From assembly GCF_018127785.1 (NCBI RefSeq), contig NZ_CP072390.1:434001-498000 (forward strand): a stretch of DNA of 64,000 bases, written 5' to 3'. The notes beneath the pieces are model-generated. The model was not told the DNA's origin. It saw nothing but the letters and a program-made list of their open reading frames with translations, and searched no databases. The DNA is from Prevotella scopos JCM 17725. GTDB lineage: Bacteria > Bacteroidota > Bacteroidia > Bacteroidales > Bacteroidaceae. The number at the start of each line of letters is the position of its first letter. Within the stretch, counting starts at the first letter, position 1. Shown piece by piece: positions 1 through 8,225 of this stretch. Position numbers and translations under genes: made by a program.

Positions 1-324
1 GCTCCCATTAAGGCAGATGAACCACAAAGTCATACATTCATCTTGCAGAATATTTCTAACAAGAGCATGATCCAAGACAAGTCTAAATTAAGCGTATGTA
101 TATTCCTGATTAATACGGAAACTGGGTACATTGAGAACGCTACTAAGTGTGCTATCTCTGATTTTAATACCACAGGAATTTCTTCATTGTCACAGGGAGA
201 GGGCCGAGTTGTTGAGACAGCACGCTATGCCCTTGATGGTCGTCGTATTACGGCTCCACAAAAGGGTATTAATCTTGTGAAGTTTAGTGATGGAAGTGTT
301 CGTAAAGAGGTAGTGACACAGTAA
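1..324 (+). CDS. C-terminal end of a T9SS-exported protein (partial)
   Basis: The reading frame is open from base 1, so only the last 107 codons are in the window. The final ~55 residues look like a type A T9SS C-terminal sorting domain: a VVETARYALDGRRI segment, then a PQKGINLVKFSDG segment and a short VRKEVVTQ end. In known systems this domain is recognised and removed by the T9SS at the cell surface. The part before it is beta-rich and could belong to an Omp28-like surface protein, but that is a guess. An internal TTG at 43 is not a real start because the frame continues upstream. The stop overlaps an ATG at 324 by one base. Confidence 0.75.
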   Translation, partial: APIKADEPQSHTFILQNISNKSMIQDKSKLSVCIFLINTETGYIENATKCAISDFNTTGISSLSQGEGRVVETARYALDGRRITAPQKGINLVKFSDGSVRKEVVTQ

Positions 325-353
325 TGTCCTCGGGTTTGATATATGTTTACATT

Positions 354-2171
354 ATGAACAAGCGTTTGAGAGAATCGTACCAGCAGAAGGCAGAAGAGAC
401 GAGCAAGCTACTCGTCTCTCTCCGTAATCGAAGTCGTGTTTTTATCCTATCAGAGATAGGTTCTTTTTTAGTAGCCATTGGTTTTGTAGTTCTCTACACC
501 TTAATAGATAATGCAGCTTGGACGCTTCTTTGCGCCTTAGCTGCATTGTTGTTTTATCTTTATATTCGTCGTCGTGACGTGCTGAACGACCGAAAGATAA
601 AGACGGCAGAGGCTCTGCTGCGAGTTTATCAGAATGAGATAGACTATCTAAATGGCTACTTCTCTGGCTTTGATGCTGGCGAACAATATGTTAATCCGCA
701 ACATCCTTATACCTTTGATATGGATGTTTTCGGCACAGGTTCGTTGTTTCAAAGAATGAATCGCACCATCTCAACTGGTGGTAGTGACCAGTTGGCAGCT
801 TGTCTATCTACGGAGTGGGGAAGTGCAAAGAGAGAGGAACTTGTTGGGCAAATACGTCAACGAATGGCTTCTGTTGACGAATTGGGGAAGGCAGAACTAT
901 TCTTGTCAGAATTCAAATCTTTAGGTGTAAAGGAACGAATCAATACGGAAGAAGTGCTGAAAGCATTGACGGATGTTCATTGCCAGAGCTTTCCAAAGTT
1001 TTTTCATAGCTCTCTTTTACGTTATTTCTGTTATGCTGATTTACTCGGTTTCTATGTGAGTATTGTGCTTTCCATTGTGGGATTGGTTCCTTTCTTATTA
1101 CCTGTATGGTGGGGAATATTTAACTTTATGTTCTCTTTCCTTTGTGGGCATAAGCACATGCGTGTCATTTCTGAACTGATAGCAAAGGTACATACGCAGG
1201 TAGATGGCTACTTACGTGTATTGAAATTGGTTAATAAGACTGAGTTTAAGTCTGCCGAACTACAAGCTTTGAAAAAGAAACTTGCGGGTGCGGAGGAGTC
1301 TTTTGAACAATTAGAACTTATCTTACAAAAGATTGATAACAGAAGTAACGAGGTGGGTGTCTTTGTCTTTAACAGTTTTGCTTTGATTGACATTGCAATC
1401 GTAAGACTCTTCCTTCGTTGGCAACATACTTATGAGCAGCGCACGAATGAGTGGATAGATAGTCTAAATCTCTTTGATGCTTTGGTGTCAATGGGTAACT
1501 TCCGATTGAATGAAGATAGGGCAGTACAGGCAGAAATCAGCGAGGAGAATAAGGTGGTTTATGATGCGAAAAATCTTTATCATCCCTTCCTTGGCGAGAA
1601 GGCTGTTGCAAACGACTTCACAATCCATGATCATGAGTATTATATTGTTACGGGTGCGAATATGGCAGGTAAGAGTACTTTCCTGCGCTCGTTGGGTATA
1701 AATTACCTCTTGGCGATGAATGGTTTGCCAGTCTTTGCTAAGCAGTTGAAGGTCTCAGTATTCCATCTCTTTACGAGTATGCGTACGACAGACGACCTTA
1801 CGCATGGCATCTCTTATTTCAATGCTGAGTTGCTTCGTTTGAAAAAGTTGTTAGGATCGCTGCGTGATGATGTACCAAGTCTGATTATTTTGGACGAGAT
1901 TTTGAAGGGAACAAACTCTCTCGATAAGTTGAATGGCTCTCGTCTTTTCTTACAATATATCGCTGAACGCAATGTAACAGGCGTTATTGCTACTCACGAC
2001 CTTGAACTTTCAAAGATGGAAGAGGAATACGCAGGGCGTTTTCATAATTATTGTTTTGAGATCGAGTTAGGCGAGGATATCACTTATTCGTATAAGATTA
2101 CAAAGGGAGTAGCACGTAATCAGAATGCTACATTCTTGTTGAAAGGAATCTTAAACCCCAATCGTATTTGA
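354..2171 (+). CDS. MutS-related membrane ATPase
   Basis: This is a MutS family V ATPase without the mismatch-binding and connector domains. Two predicted membrane segments lie near residues 30-75 and another pair near 230-265. The C-terminal ATPase carries Walker A GANMAGKST (residues 434-442 from this start) and Walker B SLIILDE followed by LKGTN. The frame is open to an ATG at 324 that overlaps the upstream stop; the ATG at 354 (MNKRLRESYQQ) looks more natural because the extra ten residues are atypical. Such membrane-anchored MutS-like proteins are common in Bacteroidota and their role is not established; classical mismatch repair is unlikely without domain I. It is followed by a repeat array. 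Confidence 0.8.
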   Translation: MNKRLRESYQQKAEETSKLLVSLRNRSRVFILSEIGSFLVAIGFVVLYTLIDNAAWTLLCALAALLFYLYIRRRDVLNDRKIKTAEALLRVYQNEIDYLNGYFSGFDAGEQYVNPQHPYTFDMDVFGTGSLFQRMNRTISTGGSDQLAACLSTEWGSAKREELVGQIRQRMASVDELGKAELFLSEFKSLGVKERINTEEVLKALTDVHCQSFPKFFHSSLLRYFCYADLLGFYVSIVLSIVGLVPFLLPVWWGIFNFMFSFLCGHKHMRVISELIAKVHTQVDGYLRVLKLVNKTEFKSAELQALKKKLAGAEESFEQLELILQKIDNRSNEVGVFVFNSFALIDIAIVRLFLRWQHTYEQRTNEWIDSLNLFDALVSMGNFRLNEDRAVQAEISEENKVVYDAKNLYHPFLGEKAVANDFTIHDHEYYIVTGANMAGKSTFLRSLGINYLLAMNGLPVFAKQLKVSVFHLFTSMRTTDDLTHGISYFNAELLRLKKLLGSLRDDVPSLIILDEILKGTNSLDKLNGSRLFLQYIAERNVTGVIATHDLELSKMEEEYAGRFHNYCFEIELGEDITYSYKITKGVARNQNATFLLKGILNPNRI

Positions 2172-2330
2172 GTGATAACCCTTTCAGATCGTAGTTTAAA
2201 CGCTTGTTTGTTTAGAAATTTATTTACAATCCAATAGCCGTTTTTACCTTATTTTTAGGGTAAAAATGGCTATTTTTGTTGCTTTTGTAAGTATCATGTA
2301 TTCAATTAGTTACAAAACCGTAAAGTAAAA

Positions 2331-2440
2331 GGTGCTTAATTGGACTTCAAAAGGGCGTTACTTAGACTCCTAAAGGGCATCTTTTGCAAGCCAATTAGGC
2401 GTCTTTTGGAAGCCAAAAGAGCATGTGTTAGTTTTGAACT
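2331..2440. repeat. 22-bp tandem array, family A copy 1
   Basis: Five degenerate units recur at exactly 22 bp. The anchor GGTGC/GGGC/AGGC/GAGC falls at 2331, 2353, 2375, 2397 and 2419. A shared unit core is GAAGCCAAAAGGGCGTCTTT. The array lies between two convergent genes. A copy about 85% identical is at 21227 and a more diverged inverted copy at about 30150. The rest of the 330-bp gap holds only AT-rich sequence. Confidence 0.85.
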
Positions 2441-2501
2441 ATGTGAAAATAGTTTACAATACGGCTAATAATCAGATGAGTTGTTCGTAGAAGATATCCT
2501 C

Positions 2502-3326
2502 TTAATTCATGTTCTCTGGTGAGAGGATAAAGTGTTCAATGACGTGTGCAACACCATCTTCTTCATTTGATAAAGTAACGAAGTCAGCTTCACTTTTAAT
2601 GTCTTCTGCTGCGTTAGCCATAGCAACACCAAGTCCCGCAAAGCGAATCATGCTAAGGTCGTTATAGCCATCGCCACAGGCAATAACCTTTTCGCGGCTG
2701 ATACCGAGTGATGAGATGAGACGGTCAAGAGAGCGTGCCTTGTCGATACCAAGTGGTACACATTCAAGGAAGAAGTCGGCAGAACGATATACATCCATCT
2801 TCCCTTCCAACTCTTTGGCCAATCTTATCTCCAACTTGTGGAGAGGGGTAGGGTCGCCAACAATCAAGCATTTGTTGATAGGATAGACCAACTGATTGAG
2901 GAAATCGTCATATTGCGTGACAGGCATCTTGTTGATAAAAGCCTCGTGTTGTACGTATTCGTCATCTTTATTAGTAGCAGCAATACCCTCACCTTGATAG
3001 GTTAGGATTTCCATTCCAGCTTTTTTGGCTTCTTGAAAGAGGATAGGTACAAGCTGTTCGTTCAATTTCTGTTCAAAAAGAACTTCGTTGTTAGTGCAAT
3101 CAATAATCTTTCCGCCATTGAAAGCGAGGATGAAACCGCCATTTTCTTTTAGTTTCAATTCTTCTGCTAAAGGGACGATGCCGTATGTAGGTCGTCCAGA
3201 TGCCAATACGACATGTACCCCAGCAGCCTGTGCTTGCATGAGAGCTTGTTTTGTACGTGGGGTAATCTCCTTTTTATTATTGGTCAGTGTGCCGTCCAAA
3301 TCGAGCACAATCATCTTATACTTCAT
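2502..3326 (-). CDS. Cof-type HAD-superfamily phosphatase
   Basis: The protein begins MKYKMIVLDLDGTLTNN, the HAD motif I (DxDGT) with nucleophile and acid/base aspartates. VLASGRPTYG is motif II, a lysine near ...GIDKARSLDRLI is motif III, and ACGDGYNDLSMIRFAG is motif IV. The C2B cap and length of about 274 aa fit the Cof/YbiV group, which dephosphorylates sugar or nucleotide phosphates or flavin/PLP intermediates; the substrate cannot be read. The frame continues upstream to 3392, but the residues before MKYK are not family-like, so the ATG at 3326 is chosen. A -7 box at 3404-3411 would also allow the longer start. Confidence 0.85.
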   Translation of the reverse strand: MKYKMIVLDLDGTLTNNKKEITPRTKQALMQAQAAGVHVVLASGRPTYGIVPLAEELKLKENGGFILAFNGGKIIDCTNNEVLFEQKLNEQLVPILFQEAKKAGMEILTYQGEGIAATNKDDEYVQHEAFINKMPVTQYDDFLNQLVYPINKCLIVGDPTPLHKLEIRLAKELEGKMDVYRSADFFLECVPLGIDKARSLDRLISSLGISREKVIACGDGYNDLSMIRFAGLGVAMANAAEDIKSEADFVTLSNEEDGVAHVIEHFILSPENMN

Positions 3327-3403
3327 CTTGTTTGTCTTCTTATTACTTTGTAATTCCCATATGGATAATGACTTATATTTATCGAAAACCATTAATCCTT
3401 GTG

Positions 3404-3411
3404 CAAAGGTA
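3404..3411 (-). promoter_or_regulatory. -7 box for the HAD gene
   Basis: The minus strand reads TACCTTTG, a match to the Bacteroidota -7 consensus TAnnTTTG. No clear TTTG -33 element is present at the usual spacing. Confidence 0.45.
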
Positions 3412-3466
3412 CGGCTTTTTATGGACTAAAGGTTGTGTTTGCCTTGATATAAAATGATAAGTATGA

Positions 3467-3607
3467 AAAAAAATTAGATGCGATACAATAAATCGCAAAC
3501 GTTTACGTGAAGGATTAACTTTCCTTTGGGTCTTTATCGTAGGCCCATTTGCTGGTGGTGTACTTGCATCAGTAATTTGGCGTGTTATTGAGCCATCTGA
3601 GAAGTAA
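3467..3607 (+). pseudogene. 3' remnant of an aquaporin (MIP family) gene
   Basis: A stop-bounded frame with no start codon encodes about 46 residues ending in LWVFIVGPFAGGVLASVIW plus a short charged tail and TAA. This resembles the last transmembrane helix of aquaporin/glycerol-facilitator proteins (W-x-F-x-V-x-P-x-x-G). Nothing upstream restores the rest of a MIP protein, and the region upstream encodes the divergent HAD promoter. It is best read as the tail left after deletion. It is followed by a strong terminator hairpin that may be the original one. Confidence 0.5.
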
Positions 3608-3631
3608 TTAATTTATCAAATAAATGTTTGG

Positions 3632-3667
3632 TTAGGCTTATTAGGCAGTCATGTCTAATAAGCCTAA
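3632..3667 (+). terminator. Hairpin after the aquaporin remnant
   Basis: A perfect 13-bp stem (TTAGGCTTATTAG with its complement) closes a 10-base loop and is followed by a T-rich tract. It lies directly downstream of the remnant stop. Confidence 0.6.
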
Positions 3668-3742
3668 TTATCTTTTATTCCAAAAACTATTGTCTTTTAT
3701 TACGGATTTTAACACTTTAGGTTTATTAAATATGTACGATGT

Positions 3743-3774
3743 TTTGGCTATCAGAAAATAAAACCGTACTTTTG
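3743..3774 (+). promoter_or_regulatory. Promoter of fba
   Basis: TTTG at 3743-3746 is followed after 20 bp by TACTTTTG at 3767-3774, matching both elements of the Bacteroidota housekeeping promoter. The predicted leader is about 45 nt. Confidence 0.7.
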
Positions 3775-3824
3775 CATGTGTAAATAGGTATAGAGTTATT
3801 AATTTTTAAAAGATAAAAGAAATT

Positions 3825-4835
3825 ATGGTAGATTACAAGAAATTAGGTCTCGTGAACACCCGTGAGATGTTTAAGAGAGCAATTGACGGCGGTTACGCTA
3901 TTCCAGCGTTCAACTTCAATAACCTTGAGCAGCTTCAGGCTATCATCAAGGCTTCTTCTGATTTGAAGTCACCAGTTATCCTTCAGGTTTCTAAGGGTGC
4001 CCGTAAGTATGCTAACCAGACTCTTCTCCGTTACCTCGCAGAGGGAGCAGTAGAGTATGCTAAGGAGTTGGGTTGCCATCATCCAGAGATTGCACTTCAC
4101 CTTGATCATGGTGATAGCTTCGAGACTTGCAAGAGCTGTGTAGACTTCGGTTTCTCTTCTGTAATGATTGACGGTTCTTCTCTTCCATATGAGGAGAATA
4201 TCGCTTTGACAAAGAAGGTTGTTGAGTATGCTCACCAGTTCGACGTAACTGTTGAGGCTGAGCTCGGCGTCCTCGCTGGTGTTGAGGATGACGTTGTAGC
4301 TGAGGTTTCTCACTATACAAAGCCAGAAGAGGTTGTTGACTTCGCTACTCGCACAGGTTGTGACTCTTTGGCTATCTCAATCGGTACTTCTCATGGTGCT
4401 TACAAGTTCACTCCAGAGCAGTGTACACGTGACCCAAAGAGTGGTCGTCTTGTTCCTCCTCCATTGGCATTCGATGTTCTCGCAGCTATCGAGAAGCAGC
4501 TTCCAGGTTTCCCAATCGTTCTCCACGGTTCTTCTTCAGTTCCTCAGGAGTATGTTGATATCATCAACGAGCATGGTGGTAAGATGCCTAACGCTGTTGG
4601 TATTCCAGAGGAGCAGCTCCGTCAGGCAGCTAAGAGTGCTGTTTGTAAGATTAACATCGACTCTGACTCTCGTCTTGCATTCACCGCTGGTGTTCGTGAG
4701 ACATTTGATGAGCACCCAGAGTACTTCGATCCACGTCAGTACTGCGGTAAGGCTCGTGAGTACATGGAGCAACTTTACAAGCACAAGATCATTGACGTTC
4801 TTGGTTCTGAGAACAAGCTTGCTAACCTCGACTAA
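3825..4835 (+). CDS. fba: Class II fructose-1,6-bisphosphate aldolase
   Basis: This Zn-dependent aldolase interconverts fructose-1,6-bisphosphate with DHAP and glyceraldehyde-3-phosphate in glycolysis and gluconeogenesis. Visible signatures are AIPAFNFNNLEQLQA near residue 25, the metal-binding LHLDHGDSF near residue 85, VMIDGSSLPYEEN near 110, VEAELGVLAG near 145, and the phosphate-binding LHGSSSVPQEY near 235. The length of 336 aa fits the class IIA/B family. Codon use is strongly biased, as expected for a highly expressed gene. It is a single-gene unit with its own promoter and terminator. Confidence 0.95.
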   Translation: MVDYKKLGLVNTREMFKRAIDGGYAIPAFNFNNLEQLQAIIKASSDLKSPVILQVSKGARKYANQTLLRYLAEGAVEYAKELGCHHPEIALHLDHGDSFETCKSCVDFGFSSVMIDGSSLPYEENIALTKKVVEYAHQFDVTVEAELGVLAGVEDDVVAEVSHYTKPEEVVDFATRTGCDSLAISIGTSHGAYKFTPEQCTRDPKSGRLVPPPLAFDVLAAIEKQLPGFPIVLHGSSSVPQEYVDIINEHGGKMPNAVGIPEEQLRQAAKSAVCKINIDSDSRLAFTAGVRETFDEHPEYFDPRQYCGKAREYMEQLYKHKIIDVLGSENKLANLD

Positions 4836-4872
4836 TCATTTGTTGAGGTCGGCTTGACAGAATAAAACAATA

Positions 4873-4905
4873 GCGGCAGTTTCCTTTTGGGAGCTGCCGC
4901 TTTTT
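4873..4905 (+). terminator. Intrinsic terminator of fba
   Basis: The stem GCGGCAG/CTGCCGC encloses a 14-base loop and is followed by TTTTTG. Confidence 0.9.
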
Positions 4906-4957
4906 GTTTTTACGAGGCAGTGCTTCGTAGGGCTTCGTAGGGTAGAGCAGGAAATGT

Positions 4958-4993
4958 CGCAGCCCCGCATGGGTTGAACCATACGGGGCTGCG
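4958..4993. terminator. GC-rich hairpin between fba and nnr
   Basis: A 15-bp stem with one mismatch (CGCAGCCCCGCATGG and its near-complement) closes a 6-base loop. It lies downstream of the minus-strand nnr stop and could end that transcript, although no long T-run follows on that side. Confidence 0.5.
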
Positions 4994-5035
4994 GTGTGCT
5001 TTGGTTGAGTTGCTGTTTATGCTTTTGGTAGGCGA

Positions 5036-6553
5036 TTAATCGTCCAGAAGCTTGAAAGCCTTAGGCAGATAATTGATAATATCTCCTGCAATAAGGCTTT
5101 CCTTACCTAATTCTTTCGCTGCTAAGTCGCCAGCAAGACCATGGAGGTACATTCCCACCATACAAGCGTTCTGCTGATGATAGCCACGAGCTAGGAGTGC
5201 TGTGATGATACCCGTGAGTACATCACCACTACCAGCTGTTGCCATACCACTATTACCTGTTGAATTAAAGATAACGTTGCCATTAGGTAAGCAGAGTGCG
5301 CTGTTATGTCCCTTAAGGATGATATAAGCCTGTAAGGACTTTGCCAACTCACGTGTACGATGGAGACGCTCATAGTCCGCATTAGCAGGAGAGCCTGTAA
5401 GACGGTCGAGTTCCTTTGCATGAGGCGTCATAATGATTCCCTTTGGCAGTTGCTGCATCCATGCACGATGGCTTGCAAGAATGTTCAAGGCATCAGCGTC
5501 CGCAACGATAGGACATTGTGCACGTCTTATCTGCGTTATCATTGCTGTAGCAGTAGGCTCCTGTCTGCCTAATCCTGGACCAATAGCAAGTGCATCGAAA
5601 TCATCTGTATCAACGGCTTCAGTGAAAGCAGTCTCCTCATGGTCCATCTGCAAGATTGCCTCTGGTACAGAAATCTGCATGATATCATAATTCTTCTTTG
5701 GCGTATGTACTATAGCCTTGCCCACACCGCTACGCAAACAGGCACGTGTGGCCAGTATAGCAGCACCTGACATGCCATAACTACCAGCAATGATAAGGGC
5801 ATTACCCATATTACCTTTGTGTGAGAAGTCATCGCGATGAAGAAGACGTGATCGAATGTCGTTCTCTTCTAAGATGTAATATTGTGCATCCGTCTTTCTG
5901 ATGAATTCCTGGCTTAAGCGAATGTCGAGCACTTTCAATCTACCAATGAATTGCTGTGCATCAGCGAAGAGAAAGGATAGTTTCCGCTCGTGTAGCGTTA
6001 GGGTGAGAGTAGCGTGAATGATATTTGCACGTACATTATACGTGTTGTCCTCTGTCATCAGACCAGATGGAACGTCAATACTCACAATCTTTGCAGGACT
6101 TTGATTGATATATTTCACCAAAGAGGCAAAACCACCAGCCAATGGCTTGTTGAGTCCAGAGCCAAATAAACCATCTATCACCAATGTGTCTGCGGTCAAT
6201 TCAGGTGGATCAAACTTTGCTGTGATTTCTGTAAAGTCTTTTGCATGTTTGCCTTCGAGCAGACGTTGACGATTTGTTATGCAGTCTTCTGACAGGTGAT
6301 TGGTAATATTAAAGAGAAATGTACTTACCTTATAGCCTTCGTTGATTAGCAAGCGTGCCACAGCAAGGGCATCGCCACCATTGTTGCCAGGTCCTGCAAA
6401 GACAACAATCGGCGTGTGTATAGACCATTCCTCCATGATAGCACGGGTAATGGCTTTTGCTGCACGCTCCATCAAATCAATCGACTTGATTGGTTCGTGT
6501 TCTATAGTGTATCTGTCCAGTTCGTGAATCTGGGCACTTGTAAATATCTTCAT
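5036..6553 (-). CDS. nnr: Bifunctional NAD(P)H-hydrate epimerase / ADP-dependent dehydratase
   Basis: This two-domain enzyme repairs hydrated NADH and NADPH. The N-terminal YjeF epimerase domain (about 1-215) shows VFAGPGNNGGDALAVARLL and IDGLFGSGLNKP. The C-terminal ribokinase-like dehydratase domain (about 225-505) shows NMGNALIIAGSYGMSGAAIL, MTPHAKELDRL and TAGSGDVLTGIITALLARG. The fused length of 505 aa is typical. A -7 box sits 8 bp before the ATG, implying a very short or absent leader. It is divergent from hpt. Confidence 0.95.
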   Translation of the reverse strand: MKIFTSAQIHELDRYTIEHEPIKSIDLMERAAKAITRAIMEEWSIHTPIVVFAGPGNNGGDALAVARLLINEGYKVSTFLFNITNHLSEDCITNRQRLLEGKHAKDFTEITAKFDPPELTADTLVIDGLFGSGLNKPLAGGFASLVKYINQSPAKIVSIDVPSGLMTEDNTYNVRANIIHATLTLTLHERKLSFLFADAQQFIGRLKVLDIRLSQEFIRKTDAQYYILEENDIRSRLLHRDDFSHKGNMGNALIIAGSYGMSGAAILATRACLRSGVGKAIVHTPKKNYDIMQISVPEAILQMDHEETAFTEAVDTDDFDALAIGPGLGRQEPTATAMITQIRRAQCPIVADADALNILASHRAWMQQLPKGIIMTPHAKELDRLTGSPANADYERLHRTRELAKSLQAYIILKGHNSALCLPNGNVIFNSTGNSGMATAGSGDVLTGIITALLARGYHQQNACMVGMYLHGLAGDLAAKELGKESLIAGDIINYLPKAFKLLDD

Positions 6554-6561
6554 AACGATGG

Positions 6562-6569
6562 CAAATTTA
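6562..6569 (-). promoter_or_regulatory. -7 box of nnr
   Basis: The minus strand reads TAAATTTG, ending 8 bp before the nnr ATG. Transcription would start at or next to the start codon. Confidence 0.5.
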
Positions 6570-6603
6570 CAAAATAAATGCGGATAGTTTGGTATTATTT
6601 TCG

Positions 6604-6611
6604 TAATTTTG
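6604..6611 (+). promoter_or_regulatory. -7 box of the hpt-adk operon
   Basis: TAATTTTG lies 23 bp upstream of the hpt ATG. The only TTTG upstream (6588) is too close to serve as -33. Confidence 0.5.
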
Positions 6612-6634
6612 CGCTAAATTATAATTAAACAAGC

Positions 6635-7174
6635 ATGAGCCGAGTAACAATTAAGGATAAAACGTTTGAGACTTCTATTCCTGAAGCCGAGATTCTGAAG
6701 AGAGTAAAGAAGGTAGCTGATCGTATAAACAAGGATTTTGAAGGTAAGACTCCACTCTTTCTTGCGGTGCTGAATGGTTCGTTCATGTATGCCTCTGACT
6801 TGATGAAGCATATCACAATCCCATGTGAGATTTCATTTGTAAAGTTGGCTTCTTATCAGGGTGTTACCTCTACGGGTACGATTAAGGAGATTATCGGTTT
6901 GAACGAAGATATCCGTGGTAGAGAGGTGATTATTGTTGAGGATATTGTTGATACAGGTGCAACTATGAAGCGTATGCTCGAGACATTAGGTACACGTGAG
7001 CCTGCAGGCTTGCATATCAGCACCTTATTGTTAAAACCTGGTAAGCTTACTGTTCCTTTGAATATTGAGTATGCAGCAATGGAGATACCAAATGACTTCA
7101 TTGTTGGCTATGGACTTGACTATGACCAGCAGGGTCGTAACTTAAGAGATATTTATACTTTAGTACAAGAATAA
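6635..7174 (+). CDS. hpt: Hypoxanthine phosphoribosyltransferase
   Basis: This purine-salvage enzyme makes IMP or GMP from hypoxanthine or guanine and PRPP. The PRPP-binding loop VIIVEDIVDTGATM is near residues 99-112, the flexible-loop region near LASYQGVTSTG, and the purine-binding YGLDYDQQGRNLRDI near the C-terminus. The 179-aa length is normal. The stop overlaps the adk ATG by one base, so the two genes are co-translated and form a nucleotide-supply unit. Confidence 0.95.
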   Translation: MSRVTIKDKTFETSIPEAEILKRVKKVADRINKDFEGKTPLFLAVLNGSFMYASDLMKHITIPCEISFVKLASYQGVTSTGTIKEIIGLNEDIRGREVIIVEDIVDTGATMKRMLETLGTREPAGLHISTLLLKPGKLTVPLNIEYAAMEIPNDFIVGYGLDYDQQGRNLRDIYTLVQE

Positions 7175-7746
7175 TGAAGAATATTGTAATTTTCGGTGCG
7201 CCAGGTGCTGGTAAAGGTACTCAGAGCGACAAGATGATTGAGAAGTATGGTTTCGGTCATATTTCAACAGGTGACGTACTTCGTAATGAAATCAAGAATG
7301 GTACGGAACTTGGTAAGACTGCAAAAGGATACATTGACAATGGTCAGCTTATCCCAGATGAGTTGATGATTGATATTCTTGCAAGCGTTTATGATAGCTT
7401 TGGCAAGGATCACAAGGGTGTAATCTTCGATGGTTTCCCACGTACAATCCCACAGGCTGAGGCTTTGAAAAATATGTTGGCAGAACGTGGTCACAGCATT
7501 GCAGCGATGGTAGAACTCTTTGTTCCTGAGGATGAATTGATGAAGCGTCTGCTTCTCCGTGGACAGCAGAGCGGTCGTTCTGATGACAACGAGGAAACTA
7601 TCAAGAAACGTCTCAATGTTTACAACAACCAGACCTCTCCATTGATTGACTGGTATGAGGGTGAGAATATTCATCACCACGTAGAGGGGCTTGGTACTAT
7701 AGACGAAATCTTCGCACGTATAGAGTCTGTTATTGAAGCTCTGTAG
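7174..7746 (+). CDS. adk: Adenylate kinase
   Basis: The enzyme catalyses ATP + AMP to 2 ADP. The P-loop GAPGAGKGTQ is at residues 8-17. The AMP site shows ISTGDVLRNEI and IFDGFPRTIPQAEA. The LID is short (RGQQSGRSDDNEETIKKRL), so this is the short 190-aa form without the Cys4 zinc LID. It overlaps the hpt stop by one base. The four-helix-bundle remnant and its inverted repeats begin a few bases after the stop. Confidence 0.95.
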   Translation: MKNIVIFGAPGAGKGTQSDKMIEKYGFGHISTGDVLRNEIKNGTELGKTAKGYIDNGQLIPDELMIDILASVYDSFGKDHKGVIFDGFPRTIPQAEALKNMLAERGHSIAAMVELFVPEDELMKRLLLRGQQSGRSDDNEETIKKRLNVYNNQTSPLIDWYEGENIHHHVEGLGTIDEIFARIESVIEAL

Positions 7747-7748
7747 AC

Positions 7749-7790
7749 CTTTGACCTTTGAGGTTTGAACTTTGAACTTTATGATTTGTA
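7749..7790. repeat. Left inverted repeat of the four-helix-bundle element
   Basis: Bases 7764-7790 are the exact reverse complement of 8184-8210 (27 bp), and pairing continues imperfectly outward to about 7749. The segment is built from degenerate 7-bp units of the type ACCTTTG/AACTTTG. Confidence 0.85.
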
Positions 7791-7794
7791 CCGT

Positions 7795-8169
7795 ATGTTG
7801 GAGAGAAAAATCGTAGAGAATGATATCTATATCTTATCAAAAAGTTTTGCACTAAGGGTTGTACGGTTATATAAATACCTGACAGATGAGTATAAGGAGT
7901 ATGTCCTATCAAAGTAACTTCTTCGTTCTGGAACGAGTATTGGGGCTAATGTTCATGAAGGTAAGAACGGACAAAGTCGTGCAGACTTCTGTAGTAAGAT
8001 GAATATCGCTTTGAAAGAAGCAACAGAGTCAAACTATTGGATTGATTTATTAAGGGAAGCAGAATTTATTAATGAGTCAGAGTATAAATCCTTGTCAGAT
8101 GATTGTCGAAAGATTGAAGCGGTCTTGACGAAGATAGTTAAATCAACTCGTTCTACCCTTAATCAATAA
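7795..8169 (+). pseudogene. Four-helix-bundle protein (23S rRNA IVP-like), single nonsense mutation
   Basis: Read from the ATG at 7795 to the TAA at 8167, the frame of 125 codons is intact except for one in-frame TAA at 7915 (codon 41). It sits just before LLRSGTSIGANVHEG, where relatives of this family usually have Gln (CAA), so a single C-to-T change explains the break. The rest (SRADFCSKMNIALKEATES, WIDLLREAEFI) is the signature of the S23/IVP family, pentameric four-helix bundles related to Avd of diversity-generating retroelements. The gene lies between adk and obg, exactly inside a long inverted repeat. Readthrough or sequencing error cannot be excluded. Confidence 0.85.
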
Positions 8170-8183
8170 TACTTCTTACTCAA

Positions 8184-8225
8184 TACAAATCATAAAGTTC
8201 AAAGTTCAAAATTCAAAATTCAAAG
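8184..8225. repeat. Right inverted repeat of the four-helix-bundle element
   Basis: This is the partner of 7749-7790. The 7-bp units AAGTTCA, AAGTTCA, AAATTCA, AAATTCA run up to the obg start codon. Confidence 0.85.

Noticed and set aside
2331..2440. CRISPR array
   Set aside because: The units are contiguous and degenerate with no unique spacers, the period is only 22 bp, and no cas genes are present.
4921..4950. Direct repeat CTTCGTAGGG x2
   Set aside because: Two adjacent 10-bp copies only; it looks like a chance duplication beside the terminator hairpins.
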